Positions 8,773 through 18,374 of a stretch of DNA of 64,000 bases are shown in pieces; the first letter of the stretch is position 1; each line of letters opens with the position of its first letter. Location: the NCBI RefSeq assembly GCF_020595055.1, contig NZ_JAJDOO010000001.1, positions 186,001-250,000 on the forward strand, read 5' to 3'. A model generated the notes under the pieces. It searched no databases and was not told where the DNA came from. It was given only the letters and a program-made list of their open reading frames with translations. The DNA comes from Desulfosporosinus shakirovi (GTDB taxonomy: Bacteria; Bacillota; Desulfitobacteriia; Desulfitobacteriales; Desulfitobacteriaceae). Made by a program: the position numbers and the translations under genes.

Positions 8773-10074
8773 TCACATAAAAATCTCCTGCAATTGTTGA
8801 AGCGTATCCTTGTATTGAATGTGTTCGTCAATATTTTGTCGAGTAAAAGCCTGAATGCGGTCCATGTGGGCAATGGAAGCATCAATTTTAGGATTACTTC
8901 CAGGAGTATACGCCCCAATGTCAATCAAATCCTTGGCGTCACGATAGACTGCGATATGCTCGCGGACCTTACCGGCTAATTCCCGCTGTTCCGTACTAAT
9001 AACATCATTCATAACCCTGCTGACAGATTGCAAAATATCAATCGCTGGGAACTGATTTTGCATAGCTAGCTCCCTAGTCAAAACAATGTGTCCATCGAGA
9101 ATTCCGCGAACTGAATCTGCAATCGGCTCATTATGGTCGTCCCCGTCTACCAGAACGGTATAAATTCCCGTAATACTGCCGACTTCCGCCATACCTGATC
9201 GTTCCAGCAGTTTCGGCAACAGAGCAAAAACAGAGGGAGGATATCCGCGGGTCGCCGGAGGTTCACCAACTGTGAGGCCTACCTCCCGTTGTGCCATAGC
9301 AAAACGGGTTACGGAATCCATCATAAGGAGCACATTTTCCCCTTTGTCCCTGAAATACTCGGCAATAGCTGTAGCCGTAAAGGCCGCTTTTAGTCGCACT
9401 AAGGCCGGTTGATCCGACGTGGCCACGATAATGACGGATCGAGCTAAGCCCTCAGGACCCAAATCCTTCTCAATAAAATCACGCAGTTCTCGACCCCGTT
9501 CTCCAATCAAAGCGATAACGTTGATATCAGCCACTGTATTCCTTGCCATCATCCCCAGCAATGTACTTTTCCCCACCCCGGACCCGGCGAAAATCCCCAT
9601 TCGTTGTCCACGACCAATGGTTAAGATCCCATCAATTGTTCGGACACCAACACTCAGCGTATCCATGATTCGAGGACGCAATAAAGCACTGGGTGGTTTG
9701 TTTTGCAACGGGTAGGCCGTTTCGGTCTTTAGTGGGCGTCCATCCAGTGGATTTCCTAATCCGTCGAGAATTCGGCCAAGAAGTCCCAGTCCAACCGGCA
9801 CGGTTAACTTTTGTCGTTGTGAAAGCACACTGTCTCCCGGTGCAATACCTTCGAGTTCTCCGAGAGGCATAAGTAAAGTGGTTGAATCCCGAAAACCAAC
9901 GACTTCAGCCGGAAGTTCTCGCCCATCTCGCGTGATAATATGGCAATACTCACCCACACTGGCGCGAGGACCAGCTGCCTCCACCATCAGGCCGACAATC
10001 TTTGAGACCCTTCCTTGGACCGAAATCGGTTCTGTCTGTTTCACCGTCTGGGTTAAGAGATTCCACGACCCCAT
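8773..10074 (-). CDS. fliI: Flagellar export ATPase FliI
   Basis: F1-beta-like ATPase energising flagellar export. 433 residues, normal length. Walker A is GSGVGKS at about 164-170, Walker B is in VLLMMDSVTRFA, and the family block GEPPATRGYPPSVFALLP is present. The N-terminal domain begins EPISVQGRVSKIVGLM, so the ATG at 10074 with AGAGGAG upstream is well supported. As a consequence its first 125 bases overlap the 3' end of fliH in another frame. Confidence 0.97.
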   Translation of the reverse strand: MGSWNLLTQTVKQTEPISVQGRVSKIVGLMVEAAGPRASVGEYCHIITRDGRELPAEVVGFRDSTTLLMPLGELEGIAPGDSVLSQRQKLTVPVGLGLLGRILDGLGNPLDGRPLKTETAYPLQNKPPSALLRPRIMDTLSVGVRTIDGILTIGRGQRMGIFAGSGVGKSTLLGMMARNTVADINVIALIGERGRELRDFIEKDLGPEGLARSVIIVATSDQPALVRLKAAFTATAIAEYFRDKGENVLLMMDSVTRFAMAQREVGLTVGEPPATRGYPPSVFALLPKLLERSGMAEVGSITGIYTVLVDGDDHNEPIADSVRGILDGHIVLTRELAMQNQFPAIDILQSVSRVMNDVISTEQRELAGKVREHIAVYRDAKDLIDIGAYTPGSNPKIDASIAHMDRIQAFTRQNIDEHIQYKDTLQQLQEIFM

Positions 10075-10942
10075 GTTCGAGCTCCTCTCGCAAGGTATGT
10101 TCCAATTTATCTAATTGAGCTTCAAGCCGACCATCAAAAACCCCTTCCTGGCACTCCAGGAAACAGTCTCCGGCAATCAAAGATTCGTTCGTCACCCACG
10201 GACAGGGCAACTGATTATCTTCGAGCCATTGGGCGTCATCAGGGGCCACATGAAGCCGCCACCCTTGGCGTTCAATAGGTAACAGGGTTAAAGCCTGGAT
10301 AATACCCACCACTAGTTGGGGGTCGACGGCTATAGCAGAACGGACAATGCGTTCGGCGATTTTAATAGCCAGATGAAGTAATTCTTCATCAACTTTTGAG
10401 TATTCCTCTTGAACAGCCCTTTGTGCTAACTGAAAGAGTCGATTTGCATTTTCTGTTAATCGAATTCCTTCAGCTTCTCCTGCTTGCTTTCCTTCAAGAT
10501 AACCCTCTGCCTTAGCTGCCGGATAAATCTCAGATTGTGCATTATCCATAACCTCTTGGCGCAAATGATCGATTTCAGATTGAGCTTGCGCCAGCATCTC
10601 CTGGGAACCAACTTCAGCCTTCGTCAAAATCTCTTGAGCACTCTCCTCAGCCTGCGCAAGGATTTTCTGTGCATCCGCTTCAGCTTCAGCTATAATTCTG
10701 GCAGCCTGCCCTCTAGCCTCTTCAAAAAACTCTTCTGTTTGCTCTTCAGGGTTCTCCTGCTCAGCAGCTTCCCTCTCATCAATGAGCAGAGAACTTTCGT
10801 AGTTCCGACGGTCTTCTTCAACTCTCAGAACTGCTAAACAAGCGGTCAACTGCTGAAACCCTATTAGGGACTCCACCATTCGCGGTGTCGATACCTCAAC
10901 ATTGTGACTTTTGACAATACGTGCGTTAATAGATGATTTCAT
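9950..10942 (-). CDS. fliH: Flagellar export regulator FliH
   Basis: Peripheral regulator of FliI that links the ATPase to the C-ring. About 330 residues. A long Glu/Ala/Gln-rich coiled coil (about 60-140, repeats of the type AEADAQKILAQAE) precedes a V-ATPase-E-like domain containing LLHLAIKIAERIVRSAI. ATG 10942 is preceded by AGAGGAGG and overlaps fliG by 17 bases. The last 40 or so residues, after LEHTLREEL, are read through the start of fliI and look Gly/Ser/Arg-rich and unconserved; the stop at 9950 is the first in frame. Confidence 0.9.
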   Translation of the reverse strand: MKSSINARIVKSHNVEVSTPRMVESLIGFQQLTACLAVLRVEEDRRNYESSLLIDEREAAEQENPEEQTEEFFEEARGQAARIIAEAEADAQKILAQAEESAQEILTKAEVGSQEMLAQAQSEIDHLRQEVMDNAQSEIYPAAKAEGYLEGKQAGEAEGIRLTENANRLFQLAQRAVQEEYSKVDEELLHLAIKIAERIVRSAIAVDPQLVVGIIQALTLLPIERQGWRLHVAPDDAQWLEDNQLPCPWVTNESLIAGDCFLECQEGVFDGRLEAQLDKLEHTLREELEHGVVESLNPDGETDRTDFGPRKGLKDCRPDGGGSWSSRQCG

Positions 10943-11930
10943 CGCTACCTCCTCTGGAGATGACAATCGCACCACTTTCCTCAATCTTACGAATTACCTT
11001 AACAATGCGTTGCTGCGCCTCTTCTACATCACGCAACCGCACCGGGCCCATAAATTCCATATCGTCTTTGAGCATCTGTCCTGCCCGCGAGGACATATTC
11101 GCCAGAATTTTCTGTGCCACTTCGGGATTCGATCCTTTCAAGGCAAGCCCTAAATCCTTAGTTTCCACTTCACGTAAGACCAACTGAATTCCGCGGTCAT
11201 CCAGCATAACAATATCTTCGAAGACAAACATCTGCCGCTTAATTTGTTCCGCCAAATCAGGATCATCTATCTCCAGAGCATCCATGACGACTTTAACTGT
11301 TCCCTGATCTGTCCGATTAAGAACATCTACAATACTCTGAATTCCACCCGATGCAGTATAATCAGTAGGAGCTAAACTAGAAATCTTTCGTTCTAAGACT
11401 TTCTCAATCTCTTTAAGCACTTCCGGACTCGTACGACCCATAGTTGCTATGCGTTTCGCCACATCCGCCTGTCGATCTTGGCTAAGGCTGGCCAGTAAGG
11501 TGGCCGCTTTATCGACGGGAAGGTGTGTCATGATCAGCGCGATTGTCTGGGGGTGCTCCCCTTGAATAAAGGAGAATAGCTGCTTAGGATCTGTTCTGCG
11601 CACAAGGTCAAAGGGCCGCATCTTCAATGAAGTCGATAACCGACTGATGATATCGAATGCTCGAGTTTCCCCCAGAGCCCGTTCCAATACCTCGCGAGCG
11701 TATTCCAACCCTCCCCTGGCAATGTAGTCATTAGCCATGCACATCTGATGAAATTCTTCTACAACACTATCCCTGTCTTCTGGAGACACTCTGCCGACAT
11801 TAGCCATTTCCAAGGTCAACTGCTCTATTTCTCCATCTCCAAGATGTTTAATGACATTGGCTGAATTTTCCGGTCCCAACGAAATCATAAGAATTGCTGC
11901 TTTTTGAATTCCAGTTAAAGCTTGCACCAT
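10926..11930 (-). CDS. fliG: Flagellar motor switch protein FliG
   Basis: Rotor protein that receives torque from MotA and binds the MS-ring. 334 residues, normal length. N-terminal MS-ring-binding domain (LTGIQKAAILMISLGPENSA), the EHPQTIALIMTHLP motif in the middle domain, and the C-terminal torque domain with MFVFEDIVMLDDRGIQLVLR are all present. The ATG abuts the fliF stop with no spacer, suggesting coupled translation. Confidence 0.97.
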   Translation of the reverse strand: MVQALTGIQKAAILMISLGPENSANVIKHLGDGEIEQLTLEMANVGRVSPEDRDSVVEEFHQMCMANDYIARGGLEYAREVLERALGETRAFDIISRLSTSLKMRPFDLVRRTDPKQLFSFIQGEHPQTIALIMTHLPVDKAATLLASLSQDRQADVAKRIATMGRTSPEVLKEIEKVLERKISSLAPTDYTASGGIQSIVDVLNRTDQGTVKVVMDALEIDDPDLAEQIKRQMFVFEDIVMLDDRGIQLVLREVETKDLGLALKGSNPEVAQKILANMSSRAGQMLKDDMEFMGPVRLRDVEEAQQRIVKVIRKIEESGAIVISRGGSDEIIY

Positions 11931-13523
11931 CTACTTGTCCTCCGATAGCCATGTTTTCATAAGACGGGCGGCCTCATCCGAGTTATTACGTGTATAAAGT
12001 TCAACAGCCTCTTTAAGCTTTTGCTTCTGGATTTCATCCACCGACTTGGTATGTTTCTGAGCTAATTTCTGCTTTGCCTCTTCCTCTGCGATCTGTTGCG
12101 CTAAGAGCATTGCGGCATCAGCCTGAGATACAGGCTCCGAAGCCTCTAACTCCAACAATTTGGCCGCCTTTGCTTTGTTTGAACGCCTTCGCAGATATAT
12201 AAGTAAAAGTATTAAGCCAAGTAACAGGGTGGCTCCAATCACTCCATATATGACAAGTTGTTGCTGTTTCCGAGCATTTTCCATTGCCAATATGTCATTC
12301 TGCAGATCTGTTTTATTAAAGGGAATTGCTTCAACTTGAATATCATCCCCCCGCATTGCGTCCACTCCCGCAGCTGAGGCAACGATGGTTTTAATTTGGT
12401 TTAGTTGATCCTGAGTAACAGTGTCCGCATCCGCCATGACCGAGACAGAAAGACGTTTAACACTGCCCGGGCTAATCACTTGTTCCTCTTGTGTGGTATC
12501 TACCTGATAGTTAGTAGTATTTGTGTTTTTGGTGGAGGTCGAGTTTACATTTGTATTAACTGGATACGTCGGAGCCCCATTGGCCGGTAATCCAGGTGCC
12601 CCTCCGGCCGCTTCAGTACCATTCGTAGTCGTTTCATTAGAACTTTGATCGCTCACCACTGCACCAGGGCCGTTAATCTGCTTAATGATTTTTTTCTGAT
12701 CAAAGTCCAATACCGCACTAATTCGAACCACAGCCTTACCCGAGCCAAGAACACGATCCAGCATGCTCTGAACTGATTTCCGAGTATCTTCTTCGACCGT
12801 TTGTTTGAGTTGATATTGGGTAACTGTCAATTTTTCAGGATCATCGCTTTTTCTCAACATATCTGAGACAACATTTCCGCCGGTATCCACAATCGTCACA
12901 TTCTCCGGTAACAGTCCTTCCACTGACCCTGACAATAAATTAGCAATGGCGCGGACCTGATCTTCAACAAGGGTCGTGTGAGGGGCAAGTTTCAGAGTTA
13001 CCGCTGCTGTAGCTGATTTTTGACTTTCAATAAATAATGATTGTTCAGGCATCACGATGTGCACGCGCGCCTCTTCCACACCACTCAGGGTCTTTAAAGT
13101 ATTCTCTAATTCGTTCTGTAATCCGAGAACATAACGCAGTTTACGGTCAGAGTCCGTCTCCCCCAGCCTCATTGTATCTAGATTGTCGAAGCTGAATTTG
13201 CTTTGCTGAGGAAGTCCTGCACTGGCAAGTTGTAAACGAATATCAGCAGATGTCTGTTGTGGGACCATAATTGTCGAACCATTATCGGCTAGCTTATAAT
13301 CCGCCTTCATGTCTTGTAATTTGGTCCTAATTGCCCCAGCATCAGTGTCGCTTAATTCAGTAAAAATCGGTATGTACTGCGGGCGACCGGCCCACAAAAT
13401 CAAATAAATTAACATTCCTGCGACCAAAAGGGGAGCCAACACCGTAATTATTTTCTGTGGGCTAGATAGGTTACCCCAAAATGTCTTTACTGCTTCTTTT
13501 ATTCTGGCCCAAGAAAATTCCAC
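11931..13523 (-). CDS. fliF: Flagellar MS-ring protein FliF
   Basis: Forms the membrane-supramembrane ring on which the flagellum is built. 530 residues. Two transmembrane helices (about 23-43 and 422-443) bracket the periplasmic region, which has the YscJ-like domain (LQNELENTLKTLSGVEEARV) and a Ser/Thr/Asn-rich variable segment near 290-345. The cytoplasmic tail would bind FliG, encoded immediately downstream. CCAAGGGTGG lies before the ATG. Confidence 0.97.
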   Translation of the reverse strand: MEFSWARIKEAVKTFWGNLSSPQKIITVLAPLLVAGMLIYLILWAGRPQYIPIFTELSDTDAGAIRTKLQDMKADYKLADNGSTIMVPQQTSADIRLQLASAGLPQQSKFSFDNLDTMRLGETDSDRKLRYVLGLQNELENTLKTLSGVEEARVHIVMPEQSLFIESQKSATAAVTLKLAPHTTLVEDQVRAIANLLSGSVEGLLPENVTIVDTGGNVVSDMLRKSDDPEKLTVTQYQLKQTVEEDTRKSVQSMLDRVLGSGKAVVRISAVLDFDQKKIIKQINGPGAVVSDQSSNETTTNGTEAAGGAPGLPANGAPTYPVNTNVNSTSTKNTNTTNYQVDTTQEEQVISPGSVKRLSVSVMADADTVTQDQLNQIKTIVASAAGVDAMRGDDIQVEAIPFNKTDLQNDILAMENARKQQQLVIYGVIGATLLLGLILLLIYLRRRSNKAKAAKLLELEASEPVSQADAAMLLAQQIAEEEAKQKLAQKHTKSVDEIQKQKLKEAVELYTRNNSDEAARLMKTWLSEDK

Positions 13524-13630
13524 CCTTGGCTCCTCCTTTCATTATTAGATGCGTGAAGCTCAATGCCCCTATACCCCCTAAAAAAGCAAAGCTCAATCGT
13601 ATTTACTAATAATTGACAATTGCTTCTCTC

Positions 13631-13969
13631 TTATATTTGCATGCGCATTATCTGGTTGTATGCATCTAAAACTTTATCCCGTGTTGCTACTGTTAGGGAC
13701 AATGACAGATTTGCCTTTTCCAACGCTACCATCACTTCAGACAAGTCTTGAACTTGACCTGTTGCCAGTTCCAGACTGGCTGAATCAGCCTTAGTTTGCA
13801 AGGCATCTACTTGGCTTAGAGCATCACTAAAAAACTTCGCGAAATCTGCGCTGGCTTTTTGAGCCCCGTCCCCAGAGCTGAGAGTTCCCTGAGCAGTTTC
13901 AGGTCCTGTCGGAGTGATAGGATTTATTACTCCAAGGGGCATAATAGGTACTATCGGCAAAATGCTCAT
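13631..13969 (-). CDS. fliE: Flagellar hook-basal body protein FliE
   Basis: Adapter between MS-ring and rod. 112 residues, with the conserved C-terminal region from FAKFFSDALSQVDALQTKAD to KVLDAYNQIMRMQI. The N-terminus is Pro/Ile-rich and variable as usual. It follows flgC by seven bases, the standard flgC-fliE order, although flgB is missing upstream of flgC. Confidence 0.95.
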   Translation of the reverse strand: MSILPIVPIMPLGVINPITPTGPETAQGTLSSGDGAQKASADFAKFFSDALSQVDALQTKADSASLELATGQVQDLSEVMVALEKANLSLSLTVATRDKVLDAYNQIMRMQI

Positions 13970-13976
13970 CTAACTT

Positions 13977-14465
13977 TTACCCCTTTCCGATCTCCAATGC
14001 TCTGGAGGCCATTGACTTACTGACATTGAGTGCTGTTACGTTCGCTTCATAAGCTCGCGATGCAGATATCATATCCACCATTTCTGTGACGATATTTACG
14101 TTTGGCTGCCGAATATATCCTACTGGCAATCCCTCCTCTGCAACCCTAGACGCATCCGGCGAATCGGGATTGTATTCTAACTTGAAAGGTTCTGTAACAT
14201 CATTATAAATCCCAGCTACTTGAACCCCATTGCCAATATTTTGACTGCCCAGAGTTTCCCCTAACACTTTAGAAAACTGTGATTCCGAGGGGCGAGGAAC
14301 GAACACAGCAACTTGTCTGCTATAAGGAATTTGATTACCCCCAGGGGTTAGTTCTCCGGTACGAGTCGTATTAATATTGGCGATATTGTTAGCCGTTAAA
14401 TCCATGCGTAAACGCTGGGCGGTTAAACCCGAGGCACTAATATCCATTGCTCCAAAAAGACCCAT
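13977..14465 (-). CDS. flgC: Flagellar basal-body rod protein FlgC
   Basis: Proximal rod subunit. About 162 residues with the N-terminal rod motif ISASGLTAQRLRMDLTANNI and the C-terminal VNIVTEMVDMISASRAYEAN. I use ATG 14465 (MGLFGAMDISASG), preceded by GAGGAGGGG; an in-frame ATG at 14492 overlaps cheB. Its normal partner flgB is not upstream: cheB occupies that place. Confidence 0.95.
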   Translation of the reverse strand: MGLFGAMDISASGLTAQRLRMDLTANNIANINTTRTGELTPGGNQIPYSRQVAVFVPRPSESQFSKVLGETLGSQNIGNGVQVAGIYNDVTEPFKLEYNPDSPDASRVAEEGLPVGYIRQPNVNIVTEMVDMISASRAYEANVTALNVSKSMASRALEIGKG

Positions 14466-14470
14466 TAATC

Positions 14471-15646
14471 TTATCCCCTCCTCATAACACACTCTACAAT
14501 CGTTTTCCCAATCTCTCCAAGAGGTACAATTCGGTCAGCAAGACCCGCCTCCACCACTGATCTGGGCATCCCATAGACTACACAGCTTTCCTCAGACTCC
14601 GCTATTGCAAATCCTTCTAAGGCTTTGAGTTCCTTCATACCCTTGGTTCCGTCACTTCCCATTCCCGTCATGACCACCCCCAAGGTCCCTTTGCCTACAG
14701 CCTTCGCTAAAGAAAGAAACATGACATCCACGGAAGGACGATAAAGGGTGGGTATAGGAGATTCCTCTCCTATATGAAGAACAAGCTGTCCTGACTTGCG
14801 TTGAATCTGAAGCTGTTTACCAGCCTGAGCTACATATACGTTCCCTGCTTTCAGTGTTTCACCGTGTATTCCTTCTCTGACATTTAAGGCGCAAAGTCCA
14901 TTCAACCTCTGGGCAAGGGGCCCGGTAAACCCCGGCGGCATGTGTTGAGCGACCAGCACCGGTACGGGAAAATTTCCGGGAAGGGTCGGCAGAACTGCTT
15001 GTAAAGCAGATGGACCTCCAGTTGAAGTGCCGATGGCCACAATTTCAACCGGATGCTTTGGCGATATTTCCTTCCCATTACTAACAGCACGTGTGCCTTG
15101 TCCCGTGCTTGACATAGCTGGTGAAACAGGAGCGGCAGCCTTTGAGGTTGCCGTGTTAACTGCGCTATTTGTTGTTGATGGGGCCATTGTTCCAGAATAT
15201 GTTGAGCCCATACCCTTGAGACGTGCGGGATTCACTAAAGCCGCCGCTTTTACCTTCTCGATTAGATCATGGGAAAGTGCCTGCAGATTATCTCCCGGTT
15301 TTCCTGAGGGCTTAACTACGACATCAATCGCCCCCAAATCAAGCGCTTTCAACGTGGCTTTAGCCCCCTCGGTTGTCACTGAGCTTAAGATGATCACCGG
15401 AGTCGGTTGCCAACGCATAATCTCTTCCAATGCCTGCAGTCCATCCATAATTGGCATCTCGACATCCATCGTCACGACTTGGGGACGAAGAGCTTGGAGC
15501 TTCAAAATCCCGTCACGTCCATCTCGTGCAGTATCGATTACCCTGATACCAGAGTCCTGGCTAAGGATTTTTTGCAGGGTTAGCCGCATAAAGGGAGAAT
15601 CATCAACGATAAGGACCCCAATAGGTTTTTTAGGCACAGACATCAT
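14471..15646 (-). CDS. cheB: Chemotaxis protein-glutamate methylesterase CheB
   Basis: Demethylates and deamidates chemoreceptors when phosphorylated by CheA. About 391 residues: receiver domain with D61 in TMDVEMPIMDG, a Ser/Thr/Ala-rich linker near 150-185, then the esterase domain with the Ser (IGTSTGGPSALQ), His (AQHMPPGFTGP) and Asp (MGSDGTKGM) of the catalytic triad. The ATG at 15646 follows GGGTGGAGA and overlaps the cheW stop region by 17 bases. The antisense open frame here is only a shadow. Confidence 0.95.
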   Translation of the reverse strand: MMSVPKKPIGVLIVDDSPFMRLTLQKILSQDSGIRVIDTARDGRDGILKLQALRPQVVTMDVEMPIMDGLQALEEIMRWQPTPVIILSSVTTEGAKATLKALDLGAIDVVVKPSGKPGDNLQALSHDLIEKVKAAALVNPARLKGMGSTYSGTMAPSTTNSAVNTATSKAAAPVSPAMSSTGQGTRAVSNGKEISPKHPVEIVAIGTSTGGPSALQAVLPTLPGNFPVPVLVAQHMPPGFTGPLAQRLNGLCALNVREGIHGETLKAGNVYVAQAGKQLQIQRKSGQLVLHIGEESPIPTLYRPSVDVMFLSLAKAVGKGTLGVVMTGMGSDGTKGMKELKALEGFAIAESEESCVVYGMPRSVVEAGLADRIVPLGEIGKTIVECVMRRG

Positions 15647-16076
15647 GGTTTGTTTCTCCACCCATGATGTGATCAAGATCCAATAGTATGAGCAGACGCT
15701 CCCCTATTTTCCCAACTCCGCGTATGAACTGAGCATCCATTCCTAAGGTAATCGGCGGCGGCGGTTCAATTGCTTCGCTTTCTAAGCGCAAAACTTCGGT
15801 TACAGCATCAACTCGAATGCCGAAAACCTTGGTTTGTACTTGCAAGACAATAATTCGACTGAGATCGGTCTCTTCTACACGAGTCATACCAAAACGATTC
15901 CGCAAACTAATCACAGGAATTACATTTCCCCGCAGGTTGATTACACCCTCGACATACTCCGATGCTTTAGGCACTCGAGTAATCGGCGGAATTCGAATAA
16001 TCTCTTGAACACGCATAATATCGACGCCAAATTCTTCAGACCCTAAGCTAAAAGTTACTAATTGTTCTTCTGCCAT
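15630..16076 (-). CDS. cheW: Chemotaxis coupling protein CheW
   Basis: Adapter joining chemoreceptors to CheA. 148 residues, one CheW-like SH3-type domain with EEFGVDIMRVQEIIR and the conserved VEGVINLRGNVIPVISLRNR. GGGGAGGGTAAAGCC precedes the ATG. It lies between cheA and cheB, with a 147-base spacer from cheA. Confidence 0.97.
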   Translation of the reverse strand: MAEEQLVTFSLGSEEFGVDIMRVQEIIRIPPITRVPKASEYVEGVINLRGNVIPVISLRNRFGMTRVEETDLSRIIVLQVQTKVFGIRVDAVTEVLRLESEAIEPPPPITLGMDAQFIRGVGKIGERLLILLDLDHIMGGETNHDVCA

Positions 16077-16223
16077 TGGCTTTACCCTCCCCTTTATCGT
16101 TGTTCGTGGTTTAAAGTTCGTAGTTTGACTGATAAAATTAAATGTTAACTTGACTTTTTAAACTTTCTGCTTTGCAAACAAACTAATTAACTAATATTTA
16201 AAGGTGATTAATTGAGGTTCGAT
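16077..16223. repeat. Spacer with TTCG-type repeat between cheA and cheW
   Basis: The segment near 16099-16127 reads GTTGTTCGTGGTT then AAAGTTCGTAGTTTG, matching the repeat type at 3306-3426. The rest is AT-rich. No promoter or terminator seen with confidence. Confidence 0.4.
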
Positions 16224-18374
16224 TTAGCCTTTTCTATTGACCAAGACGTCTTGGAGCAAGGACCCGATATCAAGGATCAAGGTAACCTTGCCATCCCCAA
16301 GAATTGTTGCCCCGGCAATCCCCGGGAGATTATTCAGAAAATCCCCAAGGGATTTAATAACAACTTCTTGTTGTCCGCGCAGTTCATCCACGATAAGCCC
16401 TAAGGCTTTATCTCCGAAGCCCACAACAACAACAAAAACCTCACCGCTTTCAGACTCGGGAGCAGGTAAATCAAACTTCTCTTGCAGAGAAATTAGCGGC
16501 AGGGTGTTGCCACGCAATTGAACCATTGGTAACCCGCCCACGGTTTTAATATCCTCTCGACTGACAAGAAGAGTCTCCAAAACAGAGGAAAGTGGGACCG
16601 CATAAATTTCTTGCCCAACCTCTACTAGAAGAGCCTGGATGATCGCTAAAGTCAAAGGTAAGCGAATAGTAAAGGTGCTCCCCTTCCCTCTGCGAGTCGT
16701 GATATCCACCATTCCTCCCAGATTATTCAGAGCCTTCTTCACGACGTCCATCCCAACACCGCGACCGGAAATATCCGTTACCACATCTGCAGTGCTAAAA
16801 CCCGGCAGGAAGATAAGATTGGCAACATCTCGTTCAGAGAGTTCTTCACGTTCTCCAACCAGACCTTTCGAAACCGCTATTTGACGAATCTTATCGAGAT
16901 CTAAGCCCGCCCCGTCATCCGAGATGAGTATAGCAATATGGTTTCCTTCATGAAAAGCATTCAGGGTAATCGTACCGAATTCCGGTTTACCTGCCTCGCG
17001 ACGCTTCTCCGGAGACTCTATCCCATGATCCACTGAGTTTCTAATCAGATGCATCAAGGGATCTCCGATAACTTCAACAACCGTCTTATCAAGTTCTGTG
17101 TCCTCACCCTTTAAGACAAGGTCGATTTCTTTTCCGGTCTTCTTCGCTAAATCTCTAATCAACCTCGGAAAACGGTTAAAGACAGTGCCAATCGCCACCA
17201 TTCTCAAGCGCATGACACTCTCTTGAAGGTCATTCATTAAACGTCCTAAATAAACATTAGCCTCATTTAGATTATTGACCATACCATCCGTACTATACTG
17301 AGCCTTCAGATCCAAGCCGATTTGCACCAAGCGAGTTCTGGTGATGACCATTTCCCCTACAAGGTTAATCAGATTATCCATCCGTACTGTATCCACTCGG
17401 ATCGTATGTACTTGGGTGTTGCCCTCCCCTGTTGTGGCTTCGGCAGCCGGAGAAGCAACGGCTTTCACAGACCCTTTAGGTATAGCGGCGGTTTCCTGTT
17501 TTGAGATTGGCGTTTTTTTCTCTTCTGCCATAGTCTTGTTGATTTCATTAGGTATTTTATCTAGGTCACCCAGTTCCTCACTGTTAGGATAGGTATGAAG
17601 AATAACCTCCACTAACTCGGAAATTTCCAACAGATCCCTTTGAATCTCTTCCTTAGATTCATCAGAGAGAATAAGCATAGAAAAGCTCTCTGCTGTCCCC
17701 GCTTCCAACTCTTCGACGCTCGGAAGCAGCTTAATTACTGTTCCCATGCCCTCAATCACTTGCGTAGCCATAACTGCGCGTACAGCCTTCATCAGCGTGT
17801 TAGATTCTAAAGCCACATCCACTTGATAAACAGCACGCCCTAAACTATAAGCACTGTTCAGTTTTTCACGTTCATCCAATGTCAATGAGAAGTCCAGCGG
17901 GACAAAACTCAACGTTTCTATAACTTCTTCTTCAGAGTGGGAAGCTACAGAAACATCTACACTTTCACCGTTTAATAGCAATCTCATTGAGGAAACCAAA
18001 TCCTCAAATCCTACCGTTATGTCCTGACGTTGTTCTACTTGGGCCAGCATCGCTTTAACCCGATCTGTCACAGCCAATAATATATCAATCATTTCAAGAG
18101 AAACTTCTATTTTACCCTGACGCAACCGATCCAATAAGTCTTCAGCTGCATGTGTCAACGAAACAATCGGTGTGAAACCCATTGTTCCTGAAGCCCCCTT
18201 CAAGCTATGTGCAGAGCGAAAAAGATCATTGATCAGACCAATGTTTTCTCCTTCTTTTTCCAATTGCAAAAGCCCTGCTCCAAGTCGTTCAATCTGCTCT
18301 TGCGAATCTAATAGGTAAAAATCCAGGAATTCTCCTAACTCGATCCCTTGTTTATTATCCTCATCTCGCCCCAA
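16224..18374 (-). CDS. cheA: Chemotaxis histidine kinase CheA
   Basis: Kinase of the chemotaxis signalling array. 716 residues. HPt domain with phospho-acceptor H56 (RSAHSLKGASGTMGF); CheY/CheB-binding P2 region; dimerisation helices with LINLVGEMVITRTRLVQI; HATPase domain with the N box HLIRNSVDHGIESPEKR and G-boxes ISDDGAGLDLDKI and DISGRGVGMDVVKKAL; C-terminal CheW-like domain. The start is TTG 18374 with GGGGTGGG five bases upstream. It heads the operon, with a 665-base gap before it. Confidence 0.96.
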   Translation of the reverse strand: MGRDEDNKQGIELGEFLDFYLLDSQEQIERLGAGLLQLEKEGENIGLINDLFRSAHSLKGASGTMGFTPIVSLTHAAEDLLDRLRQGKIEVSLEMIDILLAVTDRVKAMLAQVEQRQDITVGFEDLVSSMRLLLNGESVDVSVASHSEEEVIETLSFVPLDFSLTLDEREKLNSAYSLGRAVYQVDVALESNTLMKAVRAVMATQVIEGMGTVIKLLPSVEELEAGTAESFSMLILSDESKEEIQRDLLEISELVEVILHTYPNSEELGDLDKIPNEINKTMAEEKKTPISKQETAAIPKGSVKAVASPAAEATTGEGNTQVHTIRVDTVRMDNLINLVGEMVITRTRLVQIGLDLKAQYSTDGMVNNLNEANVYLGRLMNDLQESVMRLRMVAIGTVFNRFPRLIRDLAKKTGKEIDLVLKGEDTELDKTVVEVIGDPLMHLIRNSVDHGIESPEKRREAGKPEFGTITLNAFHEGNHIAILISDDGAGLDLDKIRQIAVSKGLVGEREELSERDVANLIFLPGFSTADVVTDISGRGVGMDVVKKALNNLGGMVDITTRRGKGSTFTIRLPLTLAIIQALLVEVGQEIYAVPLSSVLETLLVSREDIKTVGGLPMVQLRGNTLPLISLQEKFDLPAPESESGEVFVVVVGFGDKALGLIVDELRGQQEVVIKSLGDFLNNLPGIAGATILGDGKVTLILDIGSLLQDVLVNRKG

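Noticed and set aside
15027-15686. 219-codon open frame on the plus strand
   Set aside because: It lies wholly antisense to cheB, whose receiver and esterase motifs are clear; composition is that of a shadow frame.
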